A stretch of DNA of 64,000 bases from Mycobacterium sp. ACS1612 (GCF_001667505.1 NZ_LZHZ01000063.1:62001-126000), one strand, 5' to 3'. Counted from the first letter of the stretch, positions 43,410 through 53,023 are shown. The notes: generated by a model not told the origin, from the sequence alone. Translations and numbers: made by a program.

Positions 43410-45266
43410 GTGACAACCGTCGTCGAGCAACCGGTGCCCGCGGCGACCTCCGTGCACACTCCCGCTGCACGCTGGTCGCGTTGGCTGTTGGGCGCGTTGT
43501 TGGTGACGACGGCGGTGCTGTACCTGTGGAACCTGTCGGCCAGCGGATACGGCAACACCTTCTACGCCGCCGCCGCGCAGGCCGGTGCCCAGAGTTGGTC
43601 GGCGTGGTTCTTCGGATCGCTCGACTCGCAGAACTTCATCACGGTCGACAAACCGCCTATGTCCCTGTGGGTGACGGGACTCTCGGTGCGCATGTTCGGC
43701 ATGAACCACTGGTCGGTGTTGGCGCCGCAGGCGTTGATGGGTGTAGCGGCCGTCGCAGTGGGCTACTGCGCGGTGCGACGCGCGTTCACCGATCCTGATC
43801 AGGGCGCCGCGGCGGGATTGCTGGCCGGCGCAGTACTGGCCGTGACGCCCGCCGCAGCCATGATGTTTCGCTTCAACAACCCCGACGCGCTCCTGGTGCT
43901 GCTGCTGACGATCGCCGCCTACTGCCTCCAGCGCGCCACGACCACGGCGTCGTGGCGCTGGCTGACGGCCGTTGGCGCCGTGATGGGCGCCGCGTTCCTG
44001 ACGAAGATGCTGCAGGGCTTCCTGGTGATGCCGGGGTTCGGACTGGCGTATCTGCTTGTGGCGCCGACCTCTTGGGGTAGGCGCCTACTTCACCTTCTCG
44101 GCGGCGTCGGCGCCCTTGTGGTGTCGGCGGGCTGGTGGGTGCTTGTCGTGCAACTGATTCCTGCCGGTGCGAGGCCGTACATCGGCGGGTCGACGGACAA
44201 CACCGTGCTCGATCTGGCGTTGGGCTACAACGGAATCAATCGGCTGCTCGGTCACCATCGCGCAGGTAGGCCATCGAGCAGCTGGGGCGGGTCGAGTCCG
44301 ATGTTCGGTGGTCGCACGGGTTTGCACAGATTGTTCACCGGCGAAATGGCCAACGAGATTTCCTGGCTGATCTTGGTGGCAGCGTTCGTCGTCGCGTTCG
44401 GCGGGTATCTGGCCCTGCGCCACGCGCTGAACCGCGGTGAACTGTGCGCGTGGCTGATGTGGGGCATATGGCTGCTGGTGACCGCGGTGGTGCTCAGCTT
44501 CATGGGCGGGATGATCCACCCGTATTACACGGTCGCTTTGGCGCCCGCGATCGCCGCGCTGGTGGGCATCGGCTCGGTGTGGTCATGGCGACGAAGGTCT
44601 CGATGGGACGGCCGCCTCGCGCTGTTCACGATCATCGCATTGGCTGCGGTGCCGTCAGCTGTCCTGCTGCACCGCAACACTTTTGGCCCACACTGGCTGC
44701 CATGGGTGGTCCTCGTCGTCGCGGCGGTCAGCGGCCTAGCCCTGCTGTGGCACCGGCCGCCGGTAGCGGCACTCGCGGCCGGTGCCGTCGCCGGACTTGC
44801 GGGCACCGTCGCATTCTCGGTCGCCACGGCCGCCACCGCCCACCACGGGACGATGCCAACGGCGGTGCGCTCGTCGGTGGTCGCGGGCGGCTGGATGAAC
44901 GACGAAGCCACCAATCCGCAACTCGCAGCCATGCTGGCGGCAACGCACACGCCATGGTCGGCGGCCACCAACGGCTCACAGTCCGCCGCCGCTCTCGAAA
45001 TCGCCTCGGGCACTGCGGTGATGGCCGTCGGTGGCTGGAGTGGTGACCCGGTGCCCACGCTGCAGCAGTTCATCGACGCCGTTCACGCGCACAAGATCAC
45101 GTATTACGTCGAGGCGGGCCGCGGTCCGACCTCACCGGGTGTGCACGGCGAAGTCATCCACAGCACACTGCACACCGCGTCGCATACCCGTGAGATCGCC
45201 GACTGGGTGGACGCGAACTATCCCGGCGCATTCGTCGGTGGATCGACGGTGTATCGCCTGAATTGA
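43410..45266 (+). CDS. GT39-type membrane glycosyltransferase (ArnT/PMT-like)
   Basis: 618 residues from GTG 43410 with about twelve membrane helices. The first outside loop has GYGNTFYAAAAQAGAQSW and FITVDKPPMSLWV, where DKPP is the hallmark of PMT_2/ArnT-like proteins (YycA-like). The C-terminal ~150 residues form an outside domain (GGWMNDEATNPQLAAML). It probably transfers a sugar from polyprenyl phosphate to a lipid, wall or protein acceptor. It lies between tam and the hydrolase, where M. tuberculosis, as recalled, has no such gene. The next gene follows after 16 bp. Confidence 0.88.
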   Translation: MTTVVEQPVPAATSVHTPAARWSRWLLGALLVTTAVLYLWNLSASGYGNTFYAAAAQAGAQSWSAWFFGSLDSQNFITVDKPPMSLWVTGLSVRMFGMNHWSVLAPQALMGVAAVAVGYCAVRRAFTDPDQGAAAGLLAGAVLAVTPAAAMMFRFNNPDALLVLLLTIAAYCLQRATTTASWRWLTAVGAVMGAAFLTKMLQGFLVMPGFGLAYLLVAPTSWGRRLLHLLGGVGALVVSAGWWVLVVQLIPAGARPYIGGSTDNTVLDLALGYNGINRLLGHHRAGRPSSSWGGSSPMFGGRTGLHRLFTGEMANEISWLILVAAFVVAFGGYLALRHALNRGELCAWLMWGIWLLVTAVVLSFMGGMIHPYYTVALAPAIAALVGIGSVWSWRRRSRWDGRLALFTIIALAAVPSAVLLHRNTFGPHWLPWVVLVVAAVSGLALLWHRPPVAALAAGAVAGLAGTVAFSVATAATAHHGTMPTAVRSSVVAGGWMNDEATNPQLAAMLAATHTPWSAATNGSQSAAALEIASGTAVMAVGGWSGDPVPTLQQFIDAVHAHKITYYVEAGRGPTSPGVHGEVIHSTLHTASHTREIADWVDANYPGAFVGGSTVYRLN

Positions 45267-45282
45267 GCGCTACCATGCGGAT

Positions 45283-46491
45283 GTGGCCAGTTCGCGGGAC
45301 TCCGACGCCGTGCCCGTCGATCCGCCCATCCCTGTCCCCGATGTCCCCGGCGCCGACGCGTCCGCGCGTGGACTGCCCCGGCGCATCGACCTCACGCTGC
45401 GGCAACGGCTGATCGTCGACTCGTCCGCGGCGGCCGACATCGGCCTGCGCACCGCGATCGCGTCGTTGCTGAGCGTCACGATGGTGCCGACCATGCTCGC
45501 GACGGCCCTGCGCCGGTCGCAGGCCCAGGCCGAAGGTGACCACCTGCGCTTCTACGCCGAACTGGCCAGCGTGCGGGACCCGGACCTGTCCTTTCCGAAG
45601 CCGACCGTGGCACCGCGGATCTCGTCGCGGCCCGCCAACCCGGTCGCCGAATGGATGGCCAAAGGCCGGGTGAACAACCTCCGCTTCGACAGCAGCTTCG
45701 CTGCGGTCAATCCTGCGCTGCGCGAACAATGCCGCGGGTACGTCCGCAACAACGTGGTACGCGCACAACACTGGGTGCACGACGACGGCCCGCACCCCAC
45801 CCTGTGCGTGATCCACGGGTTCATGGGATCGCCGTATCTGTTCAACGGCCTGTTCTTCTCGCTGCCGTGGTTCTACCGGTCCGGCTACGACGTCCTGTTG
45901 TACACCTTGCCCTTTCACGGTGCGCGGGCCGAAAAGGGTTCACTTTTCAGTGGTTACGGGTTCTTCGCGCATGGCTTCGCCGGATTCGCCGAGGCGATGG
46001 CGCAGGCCGTTCACGACTTCCGATCGCTCATCGACTACCTGGAGTTCACCGGCGTGGACCGGGTGGCGCTGACCGGGATGTCGCTCGGTGGATACACCTC
46101 GGCGCTGATCGCCTGTGTCGACGACCGCATTCAGGCCGTGATTCCGAACGTCCCGGTCGTCACCCCGGACAGGACGGTCGACGAGTGGTTTCCCGCGAAC
46201 TACGCGGTCCGGCTACGCGATCTTATCGCGGGCGCGGACGAAGAAGTGGTGCGGGAGGCCACCAAGTACCCCTCGCCGCTGAACTACCCGCCGCTCGTGC
46301 CGAAGGATCGACGGCTGATCATCACCGGCCTCGGCGACAGGTTGGCGCCGCCCGAGCAGGCCGAAATGCTGTGGGAGCACTGGGACCGGTGCGCGTTCCA
46401 TTGGTTTCCTGGCAACCACATCCTGCACGTCAGCCAGCCCGACTATCTACGCCGGATGACAAAGTTCATGGGCGAGTTCATGTTCCGATGA
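45283..46491 (+). CDS. Alpha/beta hydrolase (Rv0293c-like)
   Basis: 402 residues from GTG 45283. The alpha/beta hydrolase core has an oxyanion turn VIHGFMGSPY, the nucleophile elbow GMSLGG, an acidic residue in TGLGDRLAPPEQ, and a late His in GNHILHVSQPDY. There is an N-terminal extension of ~150 residues. The gene is next to eccE3 and convergent with it (14-bp overlap), as recalled for Rv0293c beside Rv0292. The role is unknown; a lipid esterase or a function linked to ESX-3 is possible. Confidence 0.85.
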   Translation: MASSRDSDAVPVDPPIPVPDVPGADASARGLPRRIDLTLRQRLIVDSSAAADIGLRTAIASLLSVTMVPTMLATALRRSQAQAEGDHLRFYAELASVRDPDLSFPKPTVAPRISSRPANPVAEWMAKGRVNNLRFDSSFAAVNPALREQCRGYVRNNVVRAQHWVHDDGPHPTLCVIHGFMGSPYLFNGLFFSLPWFYRSGYDVLLYTLPFHGARAEKGSLFSGYGFFAHGFAGFAEAMAQAVHDFRSLIDYLEFTGVDRVALTGMSLGGYTSALIACVDDRIQAVIPNVPVVTPDRTVDEWFPANYAVRLRDLIAGADEEVVREATKYPSPLNYPPLVPKDRRLIITGLGDRLAPPEQAEMLWEHWDRCAFHWFPGNHILHVSQPDYLRRMTKFMGEFMFR

Positions 46492-47302
46492 GCGCGTCGA
46501 TGCGTTGCGTCGACATCGGGCTCAGCGCGTCGAGTGCGGGACGGTGACGGCCGTTCAACGGGGTGAGGCCGGCGATACCCACCGGCTTGTCCGGCGTACG
46601 GATCGCGCACACCGTCGTGGTGTGTAGATCGGTTGCGCTGCCGCTGATCTCCACCGCGGTCCACACCTCGGCCGTCGGTACGGCACGAACGTCTTCAAGA
46701 TTTGCGGCCCGGTAGGCGGCGAGGTAGCCCGCCTCGTCACGAAGCCCGTGCCATTTCTCCTTCGCGCCGGGGCGCACAGGGCCATCGGCCGCGTCGACCA
46801 GTACGGCGTCCCATCCCACTTCACGCAGGTGCGCCGCCAACCGCCTGCCCACCACTTCCGCGGTGTCGTGCAGAGGGATTCGCGGTGAGCGGGCCCGCAG
46901 GGCGGTGAGGTTGTCGACGGCGCCCAACGTCAAACCGATCCACCTCGTCCGTGCACCGTCGAGGTCGCGGCTGGTGATCCGGATCTTGTCGCATCGCACG
47001 CCATACCGGTCGAGATAGCCTGCGATCAAGCCAACGGGCACCTGGTCCGGTCCGTCCAGCTTTAGCAGCACGGTCGTGAATAACGACGAATGATGGACGC
47101 CTGTCGACCGACCGCGACGGCGCCACATGCCGAGGCGGCGGCGCAACCGTCCCGTGATGAACGCGCCTCGCCACCAAGCGAACAGCACACACACGACTAC
47201 CACCGCGACCGCGAGCAGCCAGCGATCGCCCATCGACCGCCACGGGTACGCCATCGCAGCGGGGACGATGCACAACAACGCCAGCGCCATCCTGGTCGTC
47301 AT
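46478..47302 (-). CDS. eccE3: ESX-3 membrane core component EccE3
   Basis: 274 residues. Two N-terminal membrane helices (residues ~5-20 and ~28-45) are followed by a cytosolic/peripheral domain with TGVHHSSLFTTVLLKLDG and RTRWIGLTLGAVDNLTALR, typical of EccE. It forms the outer rim of the ESX membrane complex. It is the last gene of the locus, overlapping mycP3 by 4 bp (ATGA). Its length and position agree with EccE3. Confidence 0.93.
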   Translation of the reverse strand: MTTRMALALLCIVPAAMAYPWRSMGDRWLLAVAVVVVCVLFAWWRGAFITGRLRRRLGMWRRRGRSTGVHHSSLFTTVLLKLDGPDQVPVGLIAGYLDRYGVRCDKIRITSRDLDGARTRWIGLTLGAVDNLTALRARSPRIPLHDTAEVVGRRLAAHLREVGWDAVLVDAADGPVRPGAKEKWHGLRDEAGYLAAYRAANLEDVRAVPTAEVWTAVEISGSATDLHTTTVCAIRTPDKPVGIAGLTPLNGRHRPALDALSPMSTQRIDALIGT

Positions 47303-48642
47303 CGGGCCGACTCCTTTCGTCGATGAATGCCGACGGCAACCAGCGCAGCCGACAACAGCACCGCCGTGCCGATGAAGGCGACGTTGCGCGCCGTGGTGTC
47401 CTTCTCGGGAGGTGTCGGCGGCGCGGCCACCTGCCTGACCGCCCCTGGATCCGACCGCGGGCTCTGCGTGACATCCCAGGTGAGTGCGGCCACCGCATCC
47501 ACCAGGCCGGCGCCGACCACATTCGACGGTGACCGCGCGGCACCTTGCGCCGTGGCGGTGATCCGGTGGATCACCTCGGCCGCCGTCAGATCGGGAAACC
47601 TGCTGCGCACCAACGCCGCAACACCGGAGACGTAGGCCGCGGCAAAGCTGGTACCGCTGATCGCGAACAGCTCCGACCGATCATTCGGCAGCGCGTTCGC
47701 CAATTCGCCGCCGGGCGCGTTGCTCAGCGAGACGATGTGCTCACCGGGCGCCGCGATGCCGAGCCACGGACCCGCCATGGTGAACTCAGAGGGCAGGCCG
47801 CTCGCCCCGACCGAGCCGACGGAAAACACGAACGGCTGCCACCACGACGGGATCGACACCGACGTGACGTCAGCCCAGCCCCCTGAATTAGCCCCGCACG
47901 TCGATCCCACGGTCAGCCCACCGCGAATATCGCCTGCCGCCGCGACGATCACCGCGTCCTTTTGCACCGCCGCGTATTTCAGGGCGGCCCCGAGTTCCGT
48001 CTGGTCGACGGTCTTGTTCGCGGCCAGACATGTCACCGCGGAGATGTTGATCACCCGCGCGCCGAGGTCGGCCGCGCGCACCACCGCGCGGGCCAGGCTC
48101 GCCACCTCCACCGCTGCCCGCGCCGAATCCGGGTCCGGCCCAGGGCTGCGCGGTGCGAATCTGGCCGACGTCTGGCGGATCGCGATCAACCGCGCTCCAG
48201 GCGCGACGCCGGCGAAACCGTCGTCACCCGGTTGACCCGCGATCAGGCCCGCCACCAGGGTGCCGTGCCCGTCGCAGTCGGTCCGGCCGTCGGTGGATTC
48301 GACGAAGTCCCCGCCCGCTTCGACGTTGGGCAGACGCGGTCCCGGTTGCACGCCGGTGTCGATGACGGCGACCGTTTGGCCGTCTCCCCTGCTGTGCTGC
48401 CATGCTTCGGACAGATTGAGCGACAGCTGGTTCGGTGTGGCAATGCGGGGATCGGTGTTCGGTAGCACGCCTGTACTCACGCACTGGCCGCGCTGCACCA
48501 TCGGCGCCACCGGTCCGGCGCTGCCAGGCGGCGGGGTGGCGTCCTGAGCCACTTCCGGCGGCGCGATGGCACCCGCAGGCGGCCCCGCGCTCACCGCTAC
48601 AGCGAATACGACGGCCACCAAGCCGATCAGCCGCCGGATCAC
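47299..48642 (-). CDS. mycP3: ESX-3 mycosin protease MycP3
   Basis: 447 residues from GTG 48642, whose GTGA overlaps the eccD3 stop; the longer frame lies inside eccD3. A signal peptide (LVAVVFAVAVSAGPPAGA) is followed by the subtilisin-like domain with catalytic Asp95 (VAVIDTGV), His126 (DGHGTLVAG) and Ser332 (SGTSFAAAY). A Pro-rich linker and a C-terminal membrane helix (VAFIGTAVLLSAALVAVGI) with a basic end complete it. Mycosins cap and stabilise the ESX membrane complex and process some substrates. Confidence 0.95.
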   Translation of the reverse strand: MIRRLIGLVAVVFAVAVSAGPPAGAIAPPEVAQDATPPPGSAGPVAPMVQRGQCVSTGVLPNTDPRIATPNQLSLNLSEAWQHSRGDGQTVAVIDTGVQPGPRLPNVEAGGDFVESTDGRTDCDGHGTLVAGLIAGQPGDDGFAGVAPGARLIAIRQTSARFAPRSPGPDPDSARAAVEVASLARAVVRAADLGARVINISAVTCLAANKTVDQTELGAALKYAAVQKDAVIVAAAGDIRGGLTVGSTCGANSGGWADVTSVSIPSWWQPFVFSVGSVGASGLPSEFTMAGPWLGIAAPGEHIVSLSNAPGGELANALPNDRSELFAISGTSFAAAYVSGVAALVRSRFPDLTAAEVIHRITATAQGAARSPSNVVGAGLVDAVAALTWDVTQSPRSDPGAVRQVAAPPTPPEKDTTARNVAFIGTAVLLSAALVAVGIHRRKESAR

Positions 48643-50036
48643 CGATTCAGCACCAACGCGAAGAGGCCGACGAGGTACGCCATCACCGGGATCAGTGACG
48701 CGTCGATCGCCGACGCGGCGAAACCGACCAATCGCCGCATCGGCAGTGAATAGCTGTCCGGGGAGCCGATCGACGGGTTCAGCGCGACCGCCACCCACAC
48801 CGCGACCAGCACAGCCAGCGCGGCCAGCGCCCACCACGCCGCGTCGTAGCGCTTCGTGACGGCGAACGTCACCAACAGCGCGACCGCCAGCAGGTAGGAA
48901 TGCCCGAGCAGCCATGCCTTGCACGGCGCCGAATCCCACACTCGCGCGCGCAGAGTCGCACCCGCGGCCACCGCACCCGCCACGTACCACGCCCACGGCG
49001 ACGCCCCCGCCGGGCCGACCAGGGCAAGCGATCCGGTGACCGACAGCAACACCGAACCGGCCATGAACCCGGTCTGGTACGAGTCGCTGATCCGGACCCG
49101 GCGCGGCAGATCCTCGAGCACCGTGAGCGGCTGCACCGGCGGGGCGGGATCGCCTGGCGCGGGAATGACCGGCAGCGGGAACCGGGCCGACAGCGCCGCC
49201 AACGGGGCGGCCTGCACAGTGACCATTAGTGCCGACAAGACCAGGCCGCAACCGAGCGTCGCAATCGGCAACTCCCACAACGTGTCCGCCGCGGCCGCCA
49301 GCAATACGCCGAGACCGACCACTGCGGTGGCGGTGAACAATGCGATCGCGCGCTGCGCGATGGTGATGCCGACGATCGACCACGCCGCCACTCCTGCGGC
49401 GGCCAGCATCAGCTGAGCCGGCCCGAATTCACTTGGCACAGCGAGCAGGAACGCGGCGCACACCGGCACCAGTCCCGTCACCGCCAATGCCGCGGAGAGC
49501 CGCGGCGATCTGAGGCGGCTGACGAGCGCGGCAAGCACCGTGCCGGCCGCCACCGCGCTGACCACGAACTGTCCGAGATTCGTACCGGTCGCGAAGCGGT
49601 GCGCTACCCCGAGACCGGTGATCACCAGTATCAGCCCGATCACCGAGATGACGGCGCCGCGCTGGATATGCGTTGCGCCCCAGGGTCGCTCTCGCGCCGC
49701 AGAGAAGATCACCGCGGCGTCGGCGATGTCTTCGACGATGCGCGGCGCGGGCGGGCCGGCGGGCACCGGTTGCAGGGCGAGCAGATCACCGTCGACCACT
49801 CCGACGGTGTCGAGGGTGGTGTCGAGGCTGAACGGCGCGCCGCCGATGGGGGCGAGGCTGAGCAGACCCGGCGGGTTCGCGTCCTCGCCGACCGGCAGCA
49901 CGATGCGTTGTACCGCAGGCAGGATCTCGCGCAGCGGTAGCTCGGCGGGGAGTGCCAGTTCGGTCATTCGGCCACCGTCGTCGGCGCTTGCGAGCACGGC
50001 GACCCGCACGATCGACATTACAGCGGTGTCGGGCAT
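48639..50036 (-). CDS. eccD3: ESX-3 membrane channel component EccD3
   Basis: About 465 residues from ATG 50036 (MPDTAVMSIVRVAVL); ATG 50018, touching the espG3 stop as TAATG, is an alternative. A ubiquitin-like N-terminal domain of ~95 residues is followed by eleven membrane helices. EccD is present in two copies per protomer and lines the central cavity of the ESX complex. The start at 50036 overlaps espG3 by 19 bp, suggesting translational coupling. Confidence 0.93.
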   Translation of the reverse strand: MPDTAVMSIVRVAVLASADDGGRMTELALPAELPLREILPAVQRIVLPVGEDANPPGLLSLAPIGGAPFSLDTTLDTVGVVDGDLLALQPVPAGPPAPRIVEDIADAAVIFSAARERPWGATHIQRGAVISVIGLILVITGLGVAHRFATGTNLGQFVVSAVAAGTVLAALVSRLRSPRLSAALAVTGLVPVCAAFLLAVPSEFGPAQLMLAAAGVAAWSIVGITIAQRAIALFTATAVVGLGVLLAAAADTLWELPIATLGCGLVLSALMVTVQAAPLAALSARFPLPVIPAPGDPAPPVQPLTVLEDLPRRVRISDSYQTGFMAGSVLLSVTGSLALVGPAGASPWAWYVAGAVAAGATLRARVWDSAPCKAWLLGHSYLLAVALLVTFAVTKRYDAAWWALAALAVLVAVWVAVALNPSIGSPDSYSLPMRRLVGFAASAIDASLIPVMAYLVGLFALVLNR

Positions 50037-50875
50037 CGGTTTTCCGTTCTGTCGAAGTCTCGGGCCAGGTTGATGTCGGGAAACCATGACCCGTCGGGGA
50101 GCGTGGCGCTGAGGCGGTCGACGGCTGCGGTGATCGCGGTCGGGGTGCCGGGGGCGAAGGCCGACACCCATTCCCCGTCGTACGCCCGTGACGGGCTGAC
50201 GAGGATCCGGCCTTCGGTGGTGTCGACGATGCTCACGCCGACGTCGGTGGTGATGTGGTGACCGTCGTGGTGTTGCCCGGCGACGATCTCCACGTAGGTC
50301 CTGCGCCAGTCGAACGCCGCTTCCACCGCGGCTCGTGCTGAGGACGGTATTCCCAAGAACTCCACGGTGTCTCGTAGGTCAGCCCCGGCCCGCAGTTGCT
50401 CGTCTGCGCGCGCGCCTGCTCGAGCCGGGAGGGTGAACTCGTCGAATCTGGCGGGCCACCGGCTGTCCAGACCCGCCGTCACAACGGGCACCAGCGCATG
50501 CGGATGGTCGATATCCATCGCGGTGAAGGTGACCAGATCAGCGGACCGCAGCGCGACGACCGTCCTGCCGTCGGTGCGCGAGATTACGCCGCGCAGCATC
50601 TCGCCGCGGCCCCTGACGAACCGCATCTCCAGCCATTGCGCTGGCCGGCAGATGGCCAGAATCCACTGCGTCACCGCAGGATCGACGGTGCCGTCCGCGG
50701 CCACCACACCCAGCCGCCTCAGCTCATCGGTCTGTGCCGCCTCGAACGCGGTGCGGTGCGCGTGGTCGGTGTACGGCTGGGTGATCGCCAGCACCCACGG
50801 GAACGAGCCTGCGCCGCACGACTCGGCGAGGAACCAGGCCGAGTCGGTGGTCAGCTCAACGGCATTCGCGCTCAC
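50018..50875 (-). CDS. espG3: ESX-3 PE/PPE chaperone EspG3
   Basis: 285 residues of the EspG family: VELTTDSAWFLAE at the start, central mixed alpha/beta strands, and SVIVD/GRILVSPSRAYDGEWVSAF near the end. It binds the tip of PPE partners of PE-PPE dimers and delivers them to the ESX-3 core. The GTG start directly abuts the esxH stop with zero spacing. Position between esxH and eccD3 is as in other ESX-3 loci. Confidence 0.93.
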   Translation of the reverse strand: MSANAVELTTDSAWFLAESCGAGSFPWVLAITQPYTDHAHRTAFEAAQTDELRRLGVVAADGTVDPAVTQWILAICRPAQWLEMRFVRGRGEMLRGVISRTDGRTVVALRSADLVTFTAMDIDHPHALVPVVTAGLDSRWPARFDEFTLPARAGARADEQLRAGADLRDTVEFLGIPSSARAAVEAAFDWRRTYVEIVAGQHHDGHHITTDVGVSIVDTTEGRILVSPSRAYDGEWVSAFAPGTPTAITAAVDRLSATLPDGSWFPDINLARDFDRTENRCPTPL

Positions 50876-51163
50876 TCAACCCCATTTGGCGCCCTCGGCC
50901 TGATCCCGGGCGCTCATCGACATGGTGTTGGTCTCGTGTGTGGTCGCCATCGCGCGGTATGCGCGGATCAGTTCCTCCATGGCGGCGTTCCACTGGGCCT
51001 GCCACGCCTGGTAGGTCATCCCCGTGTCGCCCTGCCATCCGCTCGCCAGCGCGGCTTGCTCGCTGGCGATGTCGGTGCCGACGGCGTGCAAAGCGCCTGC
51101 GTAGCTTGCCATCTCGCTGGCATGCGCCAGCATGGCAGGATAGTTGTACATGATTTGAGACAT
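50876..51163 (-). CDS. esxH: ESX-3 secreted WXG100 protein EsxH
   Basis: 95 residues with the WxG turn GWQGDTG. The sequence MSQIMYNYPAMLAHASEM is close to TB10.4. It forms a heterodimer with EsxG and is exported by ESX-3. Of the zinc ligands reported for the M. tuberculosis protein (His14, His70, His76, Glu77), His14, His76 and Glu77 are present, but residue 70 is Arg here (RAYRAMATTHE). It lies 16 bp downstream of esxG, with a ribosome site between them. Confidence 0.96.
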   Translation of the reverse strand: MSQIMYNYPAMLAHASEMASYAGALHAVGTDIASEQAALASGWQGDTGMTYQAWQAQWNAAMEELIRAYRAMATTHETNTMSMSARDQAEGAKWG

Positions 51164-51179
51164 GGGTTTTTCCCTTCGC

Positions 51180-51473
51180 TCAGATGGCGGTGTAGGTGCT
51201 GGCGGCGGCGGCGTCCTCTGCCGTGTAGCTGCCCGCGGCGTCGCCGACGTTGGCCTGCGCGATGTCCAGCAGCGTGTTGATCTTCGCGGAGACCTCGACG
51301 AAGCGGGCGTGTGCGGCCTGGAACGCGGCGGCGGATTCGCCCATGTGGAAGGCCTGCGCTGACGAAGCAGCCTGTTCGGCTTGCGCGATGGTGCTGCGCA
51401 TCAGCGCGGCCTTGGCGCCGAACGCCGCCTCTGAGGCGACCAGTTGCGGAATGTGAGCGTCCAGCATGCTCAT
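51180..51473 (-). CDS. esxG: ESX-3 secreted WXG100-like protein EsxG
   Basis: 97 residues from ATG 51473, the same length as M. tuberculosis EsxG. It starts MSMLDAHIPQLVASEAAF. The turn is HMGES in place of WxG, as is normal for EsxG. The secretion signal YxxxD/E is seen as Tyr83-TAE-Asp87 near the C-terminus. It pairs with EsxH and is coupled to PPE4 by a 4-bp overlap. Confidence 0.96.
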   Translation of the reverse strand: MSMLDAHIPQLVASEAAFGAKAALMRSTIAQAEQAASSAQAFHMGESAAAFQAAHARFVEVSAKINTLLDIAQANVGDAAGSYTAEDAAAASTYTAI

Positions 51474-53023
51474 TGATCTTCCTTTCTTTCGGGGTTGTCG
51501 TGGTCGTCCCACGTGGACGGCAGCATCGGGTTGACGGGTCCACCGCCGAACGAATCACCCTGCAGCGTGGTCAATCCGGCGGCCTCCGCGGTTCCTGTGG
51601 GCACGGCTCCGGTGAAGCCCATCGGGCCGGCGCCGCGGGCGGATGCCGTCACACGCGGTTCCTCGACCGGCGGGGTCGGGTCGAGTCCTGTATCCATGTC
51701 CATGAACTCGTCGCCGTAGTCGCGGGCGATGGCGCCCCGCTTCTTGCGGGCGCGACGCCGTTCGCGCGCCGATGCGGCACTCGACGCCGCCGCGATGGCC
51801 GGGATGTCGGCCGCGGGCGCTTTCGCCCCGGTGCCCTCGCGCAAGGTCGGCGTGAAGTCCTCGCCTGGGTCGGCGCCGACAACGAGATAGGGCACCGACG
51901 GCGCGGCGGCGGGGGCGGCGGGCGCGCTCGGCGCCGCGGGGGCACCGGCGGCGGGCGCCGCGGACCCTGCCACTGGGGCGGCCACCGTCGGGGCGACACC
52001 GGCCACCGGCCAGACACCCGGTTGGTCCGCGCGGGCGGGCGCCGGTGCGGCGGGCGCGGGAGCGTCGGCGGGCGTGTCTGCCGGCGGCGCGGTCTGGTCG
52101 AGGAGCTGCGGCGCCAACCCGCCGATGACGCCGAGCGTGACGGCCAACAGCGGCTGGATCAACAGCTGGGGATACGTCAGCGAGGCGCCGACCCAGGAGA
52201 ACACCTGGTAGGCAACGGCGAACAGGAACGGTCCCCAGGTGACCAGCGCCTCCGACGGATTGGTCAGGAAGTCGGTGATCAGCTGGAAGGAGTTCCCGAT
52301 CGGGTCCTGCAGGAAGTTGATGATCGGCTCGAACAGCCGAAACGTGTAGTCGGAGTACCACTTCAACAGTTGGGCGATCAGGTCTGCGATGTTCTGGCCC
52401 GCACCCGCGTCGGCGGCTCGGAGTTGGGCCGCAGACTGGCTGACGTCCGCTGCGGCGCGGCCCGCCTCGCCGACGGCAGGTGTCAGCACGAACGGCACAG
52501 GCGACGTCTCGGGCGTGGCGGCCACTGCTGCGCCCGCGACGGCCTGATAGGTGGCCATCGCGGTGGCCGCCTGGATCCACATCCTGACGTAGTCCGCTTC
52601 GTTGAGGGCGATCGGAATGGTGTTGATACCGAAGAAGTTCGTCGCCAGCAGGACCGCGTGAGTGGTGTGGTTGAGTGCGAGTTCCGCCAGCGTCGGCATG
52701 ACCGCGAGCGCGGTGGTGTACGCCGCGGCAGCAGTTTCGTGCTGCGCCGCCGCGGCGGCACTGTTCGCGCTGGCTTCTGCCAGCCAGCCGAGATAGGGCG
52801 TATGTGCGGCGGCGTATTGTTCGGCGCTGGGTCCCTCCCAGGACCCGGCGGAGACGGTGCTGAGCACACCGGTGAGTTCGGCTGCCGCCGAGGCATATTC
52901 GGTGCTCAGCGACTGCCACGCCCCTGCGGCGGCCAGTAACGACCCAGGTCCGGGGCCGCTCGACAGCTGCGCCGAATGCACTTCGGGTGGCAGCGCCATC
53001 CAGACGGGGGCGGTCATGCTCAA
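51470..53023 (-). CDS. PPE4: ESX-3 PPE protein (PPE4)
   Basis: 517 residues. The PPE motif is at the N-terminus (WMALPPEVHS), with the WxG-like SWEGPSAEQY at ~60-70 and the usual ~180-residue helical PPE domain. A hydrophobic part follows, then a Pro/Ala-rich linker and a C-terminal end with RARKKRGAIARDYGDEFMDM. It is a partner of the PE5 protein encoded upstream, with which it overlaps by 4 bp, and a client of EspG3. In M. tuberculosis PE5-PPE4 is implicated in mycobactin-iron use. Confidence 0.94.
   Translation of the reverse strand: MSMTAPVWMALPPEVHSAQLSSGPGPGSLLAAAGAWQSLSTEYASAAAELTGVLSTVSAGSWEGPSAEQYAAAHTPYLGWLAEASANSAAAAAQHETAAAAYTTALAVMPTLAELALNHTTHAVLLATNFFGINTIPIALNEADYVRMWIQAATAMATYQAVAGAAVAATPETSPVPFVLTPAVGEAGRAAADVSQSAAQLRAADAGAGQNIADLIAQLLKWYSDYTFRLFEPIINFLQDPIGNSFQLITDFLTNPSEALVTWGPFLFAVAYQVFSWVGASLTYPQLLIQPLLAVTLGVIGGLAPQLLDQTAPPADTPADAPAPAAPAPARADQPGVWPVAGVAPTVAAPVAGSAAPAAGAPAAPSAPAAPAAAPSVPYLVVGADPGEDFTPTLREGTGAKAPAADIPAIAAASSAASARERRRARKKRGAIARDYGDEFMDMDTGLDPTPPVEEPRVTASARGAGPMGFTGAVPTGTAEAAGLTTLQGDSFGGGPVNPMLPSTWDDHDNPERKEDQ

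Noticed and set aside
48642..49383. Upstream extension of the mycP3 frame
   Set aside because: It lies within eccD3, and the signal peptide plus the GTGA overlap fix the start at 48642.
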